The notes: a model not told the origin generated them from the letters alone. A DNA stretch of 64,000 nt from an uncultured Dehalococcoidia bacterium (GCA_903844845.1 CAIMVG010000019.1:1-64000); one strand, 5' to 3'; positions 43,601-51,987 are shown, numbered from the stretch's first letter. Made by a program: numbers and translations.

Positions 43601-44135
43601 GATGCTGACCAGGGACGGGCAGACTTCTCTGTCTGCTGTACTAGAAGATCTCGACGGGCGCATTGAGGTGATGGCGTGGTCCCGCGTCTATGCCCAAACT
43701 AAAGAGCTTTGGCAGGAGGGCAATATACTGCTGGTTGAAGGCAAGGTAAGGGAACGTGCCGATCAGATGCAAATTGTTTGCGAACGCGTGCGGAGGTATG
43801 ACTTGGAACCCCAGAGAAAAGACAAACCAGCGGCCAGAGCGGCCGCATTGCCGATTATTTCGAAAGAAGAAAAACCTGTTGAACGGCAGAGGCTGACCGT
43901 AACTTTGCAGCAGACACTCGATGCTGAATCGGACATCGCACAGCTGCACGCGGTGATGGCTGTGCTGCAGGACTATCCCGGCGATGACGAAGTCAGTCTC
44001 ACGGTGAATAACGGCACCAAAGTTTTCAAACTCAAAATGGGACAGGTGCGCGTAACATACGGTGAAGAACTGCGCCGCCGCGTGACGGCCCTCATCGGCT
44101 CGGACAGCATCAAGGTTGAAGCCATTAAAAGCTAG
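40635..44135 (+). CDS. dnaE: DNA polymerase III alpha subunit
   Basis: This 1166-aa protein is the replicative polymerase. The N-terminal PHP domain has intact metal motifs (HLHVHTEYSLLDG; ITDHG). The catalytic palm has PDIDLDFEDTRR and the third Asp in LLKMDFLGL. Tandem HhH and an OB-fold (VVRVAGMVESMHT) follow. The length is typical. A CGGAAGGG ribosome site precedes the ATG. radC starts 20 bp before its stop codon. Confidence 0.97.
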   Translation: MFTHLHVHTEYSLLDGMCRIDPLLERAKSMGMNSLAITDHGVLYGAIQFYQAAKKAGIKPILGCETYIAPATRQSRTAADKGNNHIVLLAKNQIGWHNLMQLITKASLEGYYYKPRVDRELLRQHSEGLIALSACLAGEVPSLILSGRLQDAREAARWYKQTFEDFYFEIQRQPITELERVNQELIAISSELDIPLVATNDVHYINQDDASAHDVLLCVGTGTTIHEEKRMKMAGDYFYLKSPEEMAELYADLPEALENSQKIADKCNLELEFGRLHLPEIERPADRNPEEYLTDLCYQGLPKFYPTATKEVKERLEYELDVIKKTQFANYFLVVWDIVRFVRQQNILFNVRGSAASSIVLRCLGITELDPLEHKLVFERFLNIERREMPDIDLDFEDTRREEVISYVSAKYGPDHVAQIITFGTMGARAALRDVGRALGMSYSDVDRVTRLVPFAIGMTLAKALEENAELKNLYTEDSTVRNLIDMARRVEGVSRHASTHAAGVVISKEILTNYTPLQKLSKGEQGDLVMTQFPMEDIASIGLLKMDFLGLANLTILARAKEIIRSTRGIDIDLRTIPLNDPKTFELLAAGETTGVFQLEGSGMRRYIRDLKPTVFTDISAMVALYRPGPIEQIPHFIRSKHGEEPISYPHPSLEEYLAETYGVIVYQEQVLFIVRAFGGYTLGQADVFRKAMGKKKAEVMVKERRHFIDGALAKGFSEKEAEDVYGLIEPFAGYAFNKAHATSYALIAYQTAYLKANYPEEYITALLIAYWGNAEKVAVSVGESRRLKIPVLPPDINKSQAHFAIEKTADGRSAIRFGLSAIKNVGLSAIEPIIEERKRGEYKSVEDLCKRAGTAAANRRVLESLVKAGALDAMGERGTLLFNISRLLDLAQQQQRLKDSGQSTMFDMWGGAVDVPSPSLEMVGAAATTKEKLDWEKELTGVYLSEHPFSPYISQAAEDNTALCGQIDSEMEGQVVRVAGMVESMHTMLTRDGQTSLSAVLEDLDGRIEVMAWSRVYAQTKELWQEGNILLVEGKVRERADQMQIVCERVRRYDLEPQRKDKPAARAAALPIISKEEKPVERQRLTVTLQQTLDAESDIAQLHAVMAVLQDYPGDDEVSLTVNNGTKVFKLKMGQVRVTYGEELRRRVTALIGSDSIKVEAIKS

Positions 44136-44898
44136 AAAGGCTGGCGGCGTAATAAAAACCACGATTGGAGATGGTTCTGTAGAAGGCCGCGACGGGCACC
44201 GCGCCAGGTTGCGCGCCAAGTTTTCAAAGAGTGGACTTGTCGGGCTCCATGATTATGAAATCGTCGAACTTGTTTTAACGCTCGGCCAGCCGCGTAAAGA
44301 CTGTAAACTCGCGGCAAAAGAGGCCATCAAGCGTTTTAAAGACCTTCGCGGGGTACTGGATGCCCCCAGTGAAAAATTGGAAGCGGTACCCGGTATCGGG
44401 CCGGCAAACAGCTTCGGTTTTCGCCTCATCCGGGAACTTTCAGGTGAATATCTGAGGGAAAGGGCAATCGATAAAATCGTCCTGAATTCCGAGAAATCGG
44501 TTTACGATTACCTTTATCAATCCATGGCGGGGCTTCAAAAAGAGATATTCAGGGTGCTGTTTTTGAACAGCCAAAACCGTTTGAAAGAAACACAGGATAT
44601 CTCTCAGGGTACGGTGAATGCCAGTGCCGTGTTTGCGCGTGAGGTAATGGAATCGGCTATCAAGTACCGAGCCACAGCCTTGATATTTGTGCACAATCAT
44701 CCCTCGGGGAACACTTCACCGAGTCAAGATGACAAAGCGATTACCCGTGAACTGATTCTCGCCTCAAGTGTTATGGGCCTCAAAGTCCTGGACCATATCA
44801 TCATCGGCGATAATTGCCATTACAGTTTTGCGTCCCAGGGTTTGATCCAGAAGTATGAAGCTGAAGTTGAAGGGATGAAAGCGCGGAGCAGGGCATGA
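44116..44898 (+). CDS. radC: RadC/UPF0758 JAB-domain protein
   Basis: At 260 aa, an N-terminal UPF0758 helical part (GHRARLRAKFSKSGL; EAVPGIGPANSFG HhH) precedes a JAMM metal site HNHPSGNTSPSQDD. Its cellular role is not settled; a DNA-repair link is historical. The start is TTG 44116 inside dnaE, overlapping by 20 bp; no better start is seen downstream. Confidence 0.92.
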   Translation: MKPLKARKAGGVIKTTIGDGSVEGRDGHRARLRAKFSKSGLVGLHDYEIVELVLTLGQPRKDCKLAAKEAIKRFKDLRGVLDAPSEKLEAVPGIGPANSFGFRLIRELSGEYLRERAIDKIVLNSEKSVYDYLYQSMAGLQKEIFRVLFLNSQNRLKETQDISQGTVNASAVFAREVMESAIKYRATALIFVHNHPSGNTSPSQDDKAITRELILASSVMGLKVLDHIIIGDNCHYSFASQGLIQKYEAEVEGMKARSRA

Positions 44899-44927
44899 AA
44901 AGCCTTGCAACGCTTCTGCTAAGGCTT

Positions 44928-45458
44928 TCACAGTTGACTTTGTAGTTTAATCCCCTCGAGTTTCAGCAGCATCTTTTTGGCAGGAAGCCCGCCTTTGAAA
45001 CCCCCGAGCCCGCCGTCGGAAGCAAGCACCCGGTGGCAGGGGACGATAATCGGGAGCGGATTTTTCCCGAGGGCATTCCCCACGGCCCTTGAGGCGCGCG
45101 GTTTCCCTATCTGTTCGGCTATCCAGGCATATGTCCGTGTCTGGCCGTAAGGGATGGTCCGGCAGGTAGACCAGACAGAGCGCTGGAAAGCAGTGCCCTC
45201 GGAAGTGTCGAGTTTGTCGGCGAAGTTGACCTGTTTTCCCCTGAAATACTCCCTGACGCGCGATACCAGTTCGTCAAAACGTTCGAAACTTACCCTCACC
45301 GCGTCAGTGCCCAACTCCAGCTCGTCCAGCGCGGCTTTTTCAGTTGACACGGGGAGAGAAAGCCTTACGATTCCAAGCGGAGAGATGAGCAGCCCAATCC
45401 AACCTGAATCGGTTTTGAAACTGGTGTATCGCAGGGCCCGTACATTTTCCTTGTCCAA
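44928..45458 (-). CDS. ogt: Methylated-DNA-[protein]-cysteine S-methyltransferase
   Basis: This 176-aa protein is a suicide repair enzyme for O6-methylguanine. The active Cys is in PIIVPCHRVLASDG, preceded by the HTH and Arg-finger region (TIPYGQTRTYAWIAEQIGKPRASRAVGNALGKNP). It is the Ogt/MGMT type without an Ada domain. It is convergent with radC. Confidence 0.95.
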   Translation of the reverse strand: MDKENVRALRYTSFKTDSGWIGLLISPLGIVRLSLPVSTEKAALDELELGTDAVRVSFERFDELVSRVREYFRGKQVNFADKLDTSEGTAFQRSVWSTCRTIPYGQTRTYAWIAEQIGKPRASRAVGNALGKNPLPIIVPCHRVLASDGGLGGFKGGLPAKKMLLKLEGIKLQSQL

Positions 45459-45524
45459 TACTATTTCTCCGCTATTTTTACGACTGGCGGCTTCTGGTGC
45501 TGGTTCTATATGGCCGCCCCTTGA

Positions 45525-46070
45525 TTACTCCAACTCCGTGCGTATAAGATCGTATTTGCCGTCCCCCCGACGCCGCAGGATCGATGGATTTTCTCCGCTA
45601 TCGGAATTAATGAACACAAAGAACTCATCTTTGATTATGTCAGCCTCGGCAAGGGCTTCGGAAAGGGACATCGGCCTGATTCCCATGTCTATCGTTTGCA
45701 TGATTCTGTTGCGGTTCGCGGCCGGTGAAGCCTCCGGCGATTCCGTTCGGATAGTCTCCCCACCTTTGTCTTTCTCCTGCCATTTGCCTTTTTGTTTTTC
45801 GATTTGCTTGTTGATTGAATCGAACGCCCGGTCGACGGCGGTAAGGATGTTCTCTGCGCGCTCTTCGGCATGAAGAGTGATATTAGCCCCGCTGATATTT
45901 ACGCGGATGACAGTTCGGTCCAAAGCAGAACGGGTTGGTTCTTCCAGTATCTCTATGCGGGTTTCCATTATGTTATCTAGTTTGCCGTCGAATTTGCCCA
46001 GTTTTCGTTCTACGTAGGTTCTGAGTTGAGGGGTCAGATTAACGTTTCGGGCATTAACTGTGAGTTCCAT
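45525..46070 (-). CDS. hpf: Long-form ribosome hibernation promoting factor
   Basis: At 181 aa, the N-terminal S30AE fold (MELTVNARNVNLTPQLRTYVERKL) is followed by a basic linker and a C-terminal dimerisation domain (IDMGIRPMSLSEALAEADII...EFFVFINSDSG). Long HPF forms 100S ribosome dimers. An AAGGAG ribosome site precedes the ATG, and the gene starts 15 bp after comF. Confidence 0.95.
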   Translation of the reverse strand: MELTVNARNVNLTPQLRTYVERKLGKFDGKLDNIMETRIEILEEPTRSALDRTVIRVNISGANITLHAEERAENILTAVDRAFDSINKQIEKQKGKWQEKDKGGETIRTESPEASPAANRNRIMQTIDMGIRPMSLSEALAEADIIKDEFFVFINSDSGENPSILRRRGDGKYDLIRTELE

Positions 46071-46085
46071 AATTCGACTCCTTTT

Positions 46086-46844
46086 TTAAACTTCCCTTGC
46101 GACGGTCAGCCCCCATACCGATACGGCCCCGGCCTGCTTAAGAGAAAATGCACAGGCATCCAGGGTCGCACCTGATGTAGCGACGTCATCTATCAATAAT
46201 ACCCGCTTGTCTTTCAATTTGCCATATTTACACATAAAAGAGCCTTGCATGTTCTTGCGGCGTTCCCGGGAGTTTGATGTTTTCGCCTGAGGTATAGTGT
46301 TGGTGGTTCGGCTGAGAATATCGGAGTACACCGGGATGTGCGAGAGCTTTTCGAGTTCGGCTGCCAACAAGAAAGCTTGGTTGTAACCCCGCCCGCGGAG
46401 TCTCGCGGGGTGAAGAGGAACGGGTATCAGGGCGTCGGCTGTAAGACAGTAATTTGCGATAGACTCGTTTAGCAACGAGGCGAGAAAGGGAGCGAAAGCC
46501 CTTAAGTTCTTGTATTTGAATTGGTGGATGATCTCACGGGTAAGCTTTTTGAATAACAGCGAAGAACGTATTCCATCGATGCACATGCCGGAACCCGAGC
46601 AATCGCGGCAGGGCCCCGTCCCGTTTTGAGGCAACCCGCAACGATTGCAAAACGGGGGAGAGATCCTCTCAAGTTTGCCTAGACAGGATACACAGAGGAT
46701 ATCGCCTTCGAGGCTGCATCCGACACAAAACTGCGGGAAAAAGAAATCCGAGGCGTTTTTCCCAAGCCGGTTCAGTTTAAACAGCAAACGGCCTCGTGTA
46801 AAAAAATAATTCTTATGTTGTGATATTCTGGCGGGAACGGCCAT
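46086..46844 (-). CDS. comF: ComF-family phosphoribosyltransferase-like protein
   Basis: At 252 aa, an N-terminal zinc-finger part has four CxxC motifs (CVGC, CVSC, CNRC, CRDC). A type I PRTase domain with VLLIDDVATSGATL follows. ComF is required for DNA uptake in competent bacteria, but no other com gene is in the window. It overlaps the zinc-ribbon gene upstream by 32 bp. Confidence 0.88.
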   Translation of the reverse strand: MAVPARISQHKNYFFTRGRLLFKLNRLGKNASDFFFPQFCVGCSLEGDILCVSCLGKLERISPPFCNRCGLPQNGTGPCRDCSGSGMCIDGIRSSLLFKKLTREIIHQFKYKNLRAFAPFLASLLNESIANYCLTADALIPVPLHPARLRGRGYNQAFLLAAELEKLSHIPVYSDILSRTTNTIPQAKTSNSRERRKNMQGSFMCKYGKLKDKRVLLIDDVATSGATLDACAFSLKQAGAVSVWGLTVAREV

Positions 46845-47037
46845 TGTTGATGCCGTTCATTATCGGCTCATGAATGTAAATATCACCATTTCGTATCTTG
46901 ATGTTGTAACCGCATTCGGGATTGGTGCAAACCCAGGCTTTATAAGTGATGGAAGCACCCTGGCTGCCGAAGTCTGATAAAGGAACGAGGTCTCCGATGT
47001 GGCATTTGTTACATTTGGGCATAGCATACTGTTCCAA
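46813..47037 (-). CDS. Small zinc-ribbon protein
   Basis: This 74-aa protein has CNKCHIGDL and CTNPECGYN, which form a four-Cys zinc ribbon of about 35 residues with a polar tail. TTG 47037 is spaced correctly from GGGAGGT, so I prefer it to ATG 47022. It heads the operon with comF and hpf. The function is unknown; the hydrophilic ribbon resembles small rubredoxin-like or RNA-binding ribbons. Confidence 0.75.
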   Translation of the reverse strand: MEQYAMPKCNKCHIGDLVPLSDFGSQGASITYKAWVCTNPECGYNIKIRNGDIYIHEPIMNGINNGRSRQNITT

Positions 47038-47199
47038 TGAACCACCTCCCAGCCTTGATTTTGCCGGAAGTATACACTAACGCCGCCGCGATTGGCAATA
47101 CCCGACGGGGTGGTTTATAAAGCTCGGATGCATGTAATTCTGGTGTGAAAAATCATAAATCTTCCAAGAAATACCGCCGGGCGGCACGGCTGTCCACGG

Positions 47200-47772
47200 T
47201 TAACGCAGGTTCGTCGAATCAAGGACGGTGTAAACCGGACCGCCGAGCGTCAAATGGCTTTGTATCAGGCTCACGGAGCGGATTGGAACCCGGCAATCGC
47301 TCCCGCAGACGGCGGCCGCTGCCGCCGCTCCAAGGCGTTTTCTGTCAGCGGCGAATAAGTCCTCTCCAACCCTCGCGAGCGTGAGGTGCGGACTAAACGG
47401 GCGTTTATCGGGTGTTATTCCGAGTTCGGAAATCGACCGTTCGAGGGTTTGCTGCAGGGAGAGCAGCTTACTTAAATCGCCGCGTATGCCAACCCATATG
47501 GCCCGCGGCCTCTCAAGGTTCGGGAAGGCGCCAAGTTCTGCAAGGGCAACGTCGAAACCGGTAGTGCCTCCGCTTGTTTCTGCTACTGCGAGCTTGAGGC
47601 CATCGAGCTTTGAGGTACTGACGTCACCAAGGAAATTTAATGTCAGGTGGACGTTTACGGGTGATACCCATTTGGCAGGGCAATCACGGCAGGACTTCTT
47701 GATTTGTTCCTGGAGCCGCGCCAACTCCAGTTTTGTCGAGTCGGGCAGCTCTACCGCCACGAATAGACGCAT
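47200..47772 (-). CDS. thpR: RNA 2',3'-cyclic phosphodiesterase
   Basis: At about 190 aa, two HxTx catalytic motifs (HLTLNFLGDV and HLTLARVG) define the 2H phosphoesterase family. ThpR/LigT opens 2',3'-cyclic phosphates. The family begins MRLFVAVELP, so ATG 47772 is preferred. ATG 47796 and TTG 47808, which overlap the amidohydrolase, remain possible. Confidence 0.9.
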   Translation of the reverse strand: MRLFVAVELPDSTKLELARLQEQIKKSCRDCPAKWVSPVNVHLTLNFLGDVSTSKLDGLKLAVAETSGGTTGFDVALAELGAFPNLERPRAIWVGIRGDLSKLLSLQQTLERSISELGITPDKRPFSPHLTLARVGEDLFAADRKRLGAAAAAAVCGSDCRVPIRSVSLIQSHLTLGGPVYTVLDSTNLR

Positions 47773-47782
47773 CGTTCCGGGT

Positions 47783-48637
47783 TTATTCCCCGCCATCTGT
47801 TTTACCAAGCAGGTTCATCGTGTTATTCCCAAAGATTTTACGGGTGTCCACGAGGGACAGGCCAAGGCCTTCGATATCCTTGATGCATTTTTGCTGGGGC
47901 ACCAGCGGGTAATCGCTGCCGAAGAGGATACGTTCGCTCCCGATCAAGCGGATGAGGTGTTCATATATCATCGGTTCGTAAAGATAACCGGAGGCTGCCG
48001 TGTCGAACCATGTATTAGACAATGTTATTTTTACTTCCGGCATGAGGGAGTAAAACGGCATACCACCGCCCCAGTGGGCCAGTATGAATTTTACCCCCGG
48101 GTGGCGTTTAATGAAAGGATACAACACCTGGGGTGTGAGCTCTCCCTTTCCTGTATAGGGGTGTCCAACCGGTTCGGAAGAATGTAACAGGCACAACAGG
48201 CCCCTATCGATCAGAATCCTGGCAATGGGTGTCCATACATTGTCAAAGCAGGTGTCAAGGCATTTGGCCGGGGGTTTCATTTCGCCTATTCCCCTGATGC
48301 CGCCCTTGACACAATCCTCGAAATCATACAAGGCCGCATCTCCAGCATCAGGGCGAAGAGTGGCAAGGCCGATCAGCCGGTTCGGGTAGCGGCGGATAGA
48401 CTCCAGGACGTAGTGGTTTGATTCGCTGCAGAGTTCCTGCCGTTCCCAATTGAAGCCGCATACTATTGACATGTCTATGCCGCTGTTGTCCATGCTGTCA
48501 ATGAGATTTTCAGCTGTGGCCATCCTTGAAGAAGGGCGGGAATAGAGTTCTGCAAAACCCTGATCCGAGAGTATATAGCGTGCCCGGCTGGCGATTACCT
48601 CAGGAGCAAAAATGTGTGTGTGGGAATCTATAATCAC
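47783..48637 (-). CDS. Amidohydrolase-2-family metal-dependent hydrolase
   Basis: This protein of about 284 aa is a TIM-barrel hydrolase with N-terminal DSHTHIF metal ligands, the carboxylate-bridge Lys/Glu region (GEMKPP), HSSEP, ILAHWGGG and FGSDYPLVP. The substrate is unknown. The start is GTG 48637 (residue 7 of the longest frame), because a TATAAT lies just 6 bp upstream, so the transcript is leaderless. The upstream codons would fall in the promoter. Confidence 0.85.
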   Translation of the reverse strand: MIIDSHTHIFAPEVIASRARYILSDQGFAELYSRPSSRMATAENLIDSMDNSGIDMSIVCGFNWERQELCSESNHYVLESIRRYPNRLIGLATLRPDAGDAALYDFEDCVKGGIRGIGEMKPPAKCLDTCFDNVWTPIARILIDRGLLCLLHSSEPVGHPYTGKGELTPQVLYPFIKRHPGVKFILAHWGGGMPFYSLMPEVKITLSNTWFDTAASGYLYEPMIYEHLIRLIGSERILFGSDYPLVPQQKCIKDIEGLGLSLVDTRKIFGNNTMNLLGKTDGGE

Positions 48638-48643
48638 GCGTGG

Positions 48644-48649
48644 ATTATA
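48644..48649 (-). promoter_or_regulatory. -10 of the amidohydrolase gene, abutting the bL25 terminator
   Basis: On the minus strand TATAAT ends 6 bp before the GTG. It follows directly after the T-tract of the bL25 terminator, so the end of one transcript and the start of the next are only about 20 bp apart. Confidence 0.55.
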
Positions 48650-48652
48650 ACA

Positions 48653-48686
48653 CAAAAAAGAAGGAAGGTGGCGCTTGCCACCTTCC
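48653..48686 (-). terminator. Terminator of rplY (bL25)
   Basis: The hairpin GGAAGGTGGC-AA-GCGCCACCTTCC is followed on the minus strand by TTCTTTTTTG. Confidence 0.9.
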
Positions 48687-48751
48687 CTCTTTGACTGTCA
48701 TTATGGACAGGGGTAGACACAGGGTTACCTGGAACCCTAACTCTGCAAAGC

Positions 48752-49429
48752 TTATTTCTTCTCGGGCTTGGCTTCGGGCTTGCTTTCTCCGGCGGCAGCC
48801 TCTGCGGTGGCAGCAGCTTCTGCGGTGGCAGCGGCTTCTGCAGTCGGGACCACCACTTCCTCTTTCTCTTCGGCTACCTGGGTTATCTTCACGATGAGCT
48901 GGTCGGGGGGCGCGATTATAACGACTCCCTGTTTGAGTTTGATATCGCGGACCGTGATAGATTGATTGACCTCGGCCAGTACACTCAGGTCGATCTCGAT
49001 CTGAGGGGGTAGGTCGTCAGGCAGGCTTTCAACATCAAGCTCATTGATGATGTGCTCAATGATGTTGTTCTTCTGCTTGAGAGCGGGCGCCGTCCCGACG
49101 AAGATGATGGGCAGGGCGACCTTGATCTTTTCCGACTTGTTGACCTGGTAAAGGTCGACATGGATGAGCAGTCCGGTAAGGGCGTCCCGCTGTATTTCAC
49201 GGATGAAAACGGCGCGGGCTTCTTTTTCCCCTCCAACCTTTATATTAACAAGCCGTGTAGTCCCTTTTCGAGAAATAGTGTGCTGGAGTTCGTCGGTGTC
49301 GCACTGCAGGGCAAGCGACTCGACCCCGTGTCCGAAGAGGTGCGCGGGAGTTTGCCCCGCCCGCCTTAGGAATCGGGTTTTTTTCCCCATTACTTCTCTT
49401 TTAATAGCTTTTAATCCTGTGTCTGCCAT
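48752..49429 (-). CDS. rplY: Large ribosomal subunit protein bL25 (CTC type)
   Basis: This 225-aa protein binds 5S rRNA. The long CTC form is present: an N-terminal L25 domain (FLRRAGQTPAHLFGHGVESLAL) plus a C-terminal beta domain (SLPDDLPPQIEIDLSVL). A low-complexity tail of three TAEAAA repeats and GESKPEAKPEKK follows. AGGAGG upstream of the ATG is a strong ribosome site. Confidence 0.93.
   Translation of the reverse strand: MADTGLKAIKREVMGKKTRFLRRAGQTPAHLFGHGVESLALQCDTDELQHTISRKGTTRLVNIKVGGEKEARAVFIREIQRDALTGLLIHVDLYQVNKSEKIKVALPIIFVGTAPALKQKNNIIEHIINELDVESLPDDLPPQIEIDLSVLAEVNQSITVRDIKLKQGVVIIAPPDQLIVKITQVAEEKEEVVVPTAEAAATAEAAATAEAAAGESKPEAKPEKK
48796..48843 (-). repeat. 18-bp repeats in the bL25 tail
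   Basis: Two to three near-identical units of six codons (AEAAAT) encode an Ala-rich tail. Such repeats usually vary in number between strains. Confidence 0.7.
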
Positions 49430-49463
49430 TGTGTATGCCTCCTAGTAAATACGAAGTATTTTA

Positions 49464-49889
49464 TTAATATCTATTATTTCGGTCGCTGTTATCAGCGGTT
49501 AAATCCCAATCCATATAACCCTGTTTTATGACCGCCAGGTACTCTGGTGAGGGTTTGCCTTCTTCCTCCTGACGTTTCCTGGTGAAAGTTATGGCTTCAA
49601 CGACTTCTCCAGTGTCGCGGAAGACCAGCACCTTAACATTCGTGTAATCAGTGCCTTCGAACTGGACAAGCCGTGCTATGTCCTGTTCGCTCAGCTCATA
49701 AATTCCGCCCATGACCTTGTCGCCGCGGGACTGCTGGATACTGGCTACTGCACCGCGCCAGTTGCGTGACCAGCCTGAAAACACCAATTTGTAATTCGGG
49801 AGTGTTGCGCTGAAGCGGGGTTTTGCGGATGGAGCGCGCTCCGACATTTGCTTGCGGTTCAGGTTGGATGCAAATGCAAAGTAATACAC
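49464..49889 (-). CDS. Gamma-glutamylcyclotransferase-like protein
   Basis: At 141 aa, the GGCT fold starts with YFAFASNLN (YGSNL-type phosphate loop). The likely catalytic acid is the Glu in VQFEGTDY. The start is GTG 49889 with GAGGGGAG upstream. Substrates of this superfamily are varied, so no reaction is assigned. Confidence 0.8.
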   Translation of the reverse strand: MYYFAFASNLNRKQMSERAPSAKPRFSATLPNYKLVFSGWSRNWRGAVASIQQSRGDKVMGGIYELSEQDIARLVQFEGTDYTNVKVLVFRDTGEVVEAITFTRKRQEEEGKPSPEYLAVIKQGYMDWDLTADNSDRNNRY

Positions 49890-50057
49890 GCGGCTCCCCT
49901 CTTGGTAAACCTCTGCCCCGGCAGACGCTCCTTTCCCAAAGTTTATATATTAGCTGTTTTTGCCTCCGCCGTCAAAATCAGGCGTCGGTTACAATTGGAG
50001 GGGCCGGGCTCTGGCAATTACGGCAGAGGGTCCGGCCTGTGTTTCCCAAATCTTGAT

Positions 50058-51731
50058 CTATCCCAGCGTTTTGGAGACTGATGCCACCTGAGTGGGGGTT
50101 TTATCAGCGGACTTGAATTCACTCATGAAACTGCTGATGAACGGACTGGCGCCCTGGAAGTTCTTGGAAAACTGGAAAGCAACCGATTGGTAAAGAAGCC
50201 TTGCGGTAACTGTATAAGGCCCTTTGCCGCCGACGCTTACCTGGTAGGTGACATGGTCCGAACCGCCTACGAAATTGGCATCGGCTGAGGCGCCACCGAT
50301 AACAGCGGTATCTCCGGCGGCAGTTGCCTTATCAAACCCGGAGGGCAGCAGCCTATTATCTTTAAGATATCCTGCTGCGTTCAGCAGGTTGTATGTTACG
50401 TTTTCGCTGCTGTCGTGCATGATGGCTTCATAGATTTCCACCTGGTCAGAATTTGTGATGACGTCATAGTTGGGTTCGAACGATTTGGAATTTTCATCAG
50501 CGACATTGCCACTTATACTGCCGTCGGCGTTAGGTTTACCCGACTGGAAGACTACTTTGCCCGTGCTGTCAGTGACAGTGAACTCTATCCAAGCACGGCG
50601 TGACGGGAAGGCCGTCGGAAACTTGTGGCCGGTCAGGTCCGTAACCGACAGGGTGACATTCAATTTGCCGTTTGTAATATCGCTATTGACAACCGAAATC
50701 TGTGATGTGCGCGAAGAGAGTTGGTTTGACGTGATCTGTGCTGTAGCCTGCATGGCGGCGCTGGAAGCTGTGATGCCCAGGTTGCTGACGTTGTTAGCCA
50801 TCAGGTTGAGTATGAAGCTGTTGCCGCCCACGAAGTCATGCTGAAGCAAGGGGCTGCGGGGGGTGAGTGTAGTCGGGTTATTTGAAATAGCGACCGAGCC
50901 GCTGGCCGCTGGCATGTGGCATGACTGACAAGCGAGCTGAGCCGCAGGGTTGCTACCGAAGACGCTGTGCTGCCACTCCAGATAGGTGACTTGCTCCGGG
51001 AAATTGCCCGATACAGTGCCCTGAGTGGTAACAACTGGTGTATAAACTGTATGGCATGTGGCGCATATAGCGGAGCTTGCGATCTGTTCTCCCTGGGTGG
51101 GGGTGAACCCGATGATGGTTCGCATGGGCGATTGAAGCAGATCGGAGAAGGGCCCATATATGATGCGGTCGGGCGCCTTAGAGGAAGTGTCGATCTTGTA
51201 ACCCCCCGTGTAGCTTGATGACTGGCCGAGATTCGTGCTGGATATCTGGTGGCAAAGACTGCACGAATTACCGTCCATGGCAGCCTTGTTGAGAGGATTG
51301 GAGGTGTTTGTGAAGCCGTTGTTCAACATTGATGAGGTTGTGCCGTCGGCATTGGCCTGGGTACTCGCCATGGGCATATGACAAACGGCGCACGTGCTCT
51401 CGATGGTGGCGTCCAGGGAGGGCAAATCGTTTACCAGTGAAGCCGTCTCCGCCATAAAATAAGGATCTTTTGCTGCATTGGCCATCATGGTGGAAGCCCA
51501 TTGCGTGCTCATGGAAACGTCTGTACCGCTCGCATCTTTCAGATTGCTGTGGCACAGGGCGCAGTTGCCCGAACCCGCGAAATGGCTAATTGCGAATTGC
51601 ACTAAAGGAGCGCCGGGGTCGAACGGGGTTGTGGAAGGCGTCTGTGTCCCGCCCGAACATGCCCCGGAGATTGTGACTGTGGCCGCGAGGCCGAGGAACC
51701 CAAGCATTTTAAGGGATTTAGGTATATACAT
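50058..51731 (-). CDS. Five-haem c-type cytochrome lipoprotein
   Basis: This 557-aa protein has a signal ending SGAC. Five CxxCH haem sites (CALCH, CAVCH, CSLCH, CATCH, CQSCH) are followed by about 250 residues of a beta-rich domain (VTDLTGHKFPTAFPSRRAWIEFTV). The haem half resembles cytochrome c554/tetrahaem-type proteins. It is probably an extracytoplasmic electron carrier or reductase; the redox partner is unknown. GGGGG upstream of the ATG. No cytochrome maturation genes are near. Confidence 0.9.
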   Translation of the reverse strand: MYIPKSLKMLGFLGLAATVTISGACSGGTQTPSTTPFDPGAPLVQFAISHFAGSGNCALCHSNLKDASGTDVSMSTQWASTMMANAAKDPYFMAETASLVNDLPSLDATIESTCAVCHMPMASTQANADGTTSSMLNNGFTNTSNPLNKAAMDGNSCSLCHQISSTNLGQSSSYTGGYKIDTSSKAPDRIIYGPFSDLLQSPMRTIIGFTPTQGEQIASSAICATCHTVYTPVVTTQGTVSGNFPEQVTYLEWQHSVFGSNPAAQLACQSCHMPAASGSVAISNNPTTLTPRSPLLQHDFVGGNSFILNLMANNVSNLGITASSAAMQATAQITSNQLSSRTSQISVVNSDITNGKLNVTLSVTDLTGHKFPTAFPSRRAWIEFTVTDSTGKVVFQSGKPNADGSISGNVADENSKSFEPNYDVITNSDQVEIYEAIMHDSSENVTYNLLNAAGYLKDNRLLPSGFDKATAAGDTAVIGGASADANFVGGSDHVTYQVSVGGKGPYTVTARLLYQSVAFQFSKNFQGASPFISSFMSEFKSADKTPTQVASVSKTLG

Positions 51732-51907
51732 CGGAAAATCCCCCTTTCTACAGCTTTTAGAAACAAAACGATTTCTCTTTCAATAATAGTGTGGCGGTTT
51801 CCCATGTGTCAAGGCATTATCGAAGATTGTAAGGTGTAAAAGCGCCTGTTGCCTGCAGGGATGCATGATGCTTGGGACTTCAGCTCGATTTGCCGGAAGA
51901 AATTGGT

Positions 51908-51936
51908 TTGACAATCTTAAACTGGCAGTCTATATT
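51908..51936 (+). promoter_or_regulatory. Promoter of the unknown gene at 51988
   Basis: TTGACA (51908-51913), a 17-bp spacer and TATATT (51931-51936). It lies inside the longest possible frame and therefore argues for the downstream start. Confidence 0.75.
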
Positions 51937-51946
51937 GGCATTATCT

Positions 51947-51966
51947 GCAGGCAAGCGCTTGCCTGC
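51947..51966 (+). promoter_or_regulatory. 20-bp perfect palindrome in the leader of the gene at 51988
   Basis: GCAGGCAAGC is followed directly by its reverse complement (GCTTGCCTGC). It begins 10 bp after the -10 and ends 21 bp before the ATG. It may be an operator or, as RNA, a leader hairpin. Confidence 0.7.
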
Positions 51967-51987
51967 GGGCAAAGGGGTTCAGGTATC

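Noticed and set aside
47092-47384. Plus-strand ORF at 47145 behind a TTGGCA-18-TATAAA match
   Set aside because: The frame is Arg/Ser-rich, overlaps thpR antisense and resembles no protein. The promoter match alone is not enough.
51865-51987. Upstream extension of the unknown gene to ATG 51865
   Set aside because: The promoter and palindrome lie inside it, and ATG 51988 has a better ribosome site.
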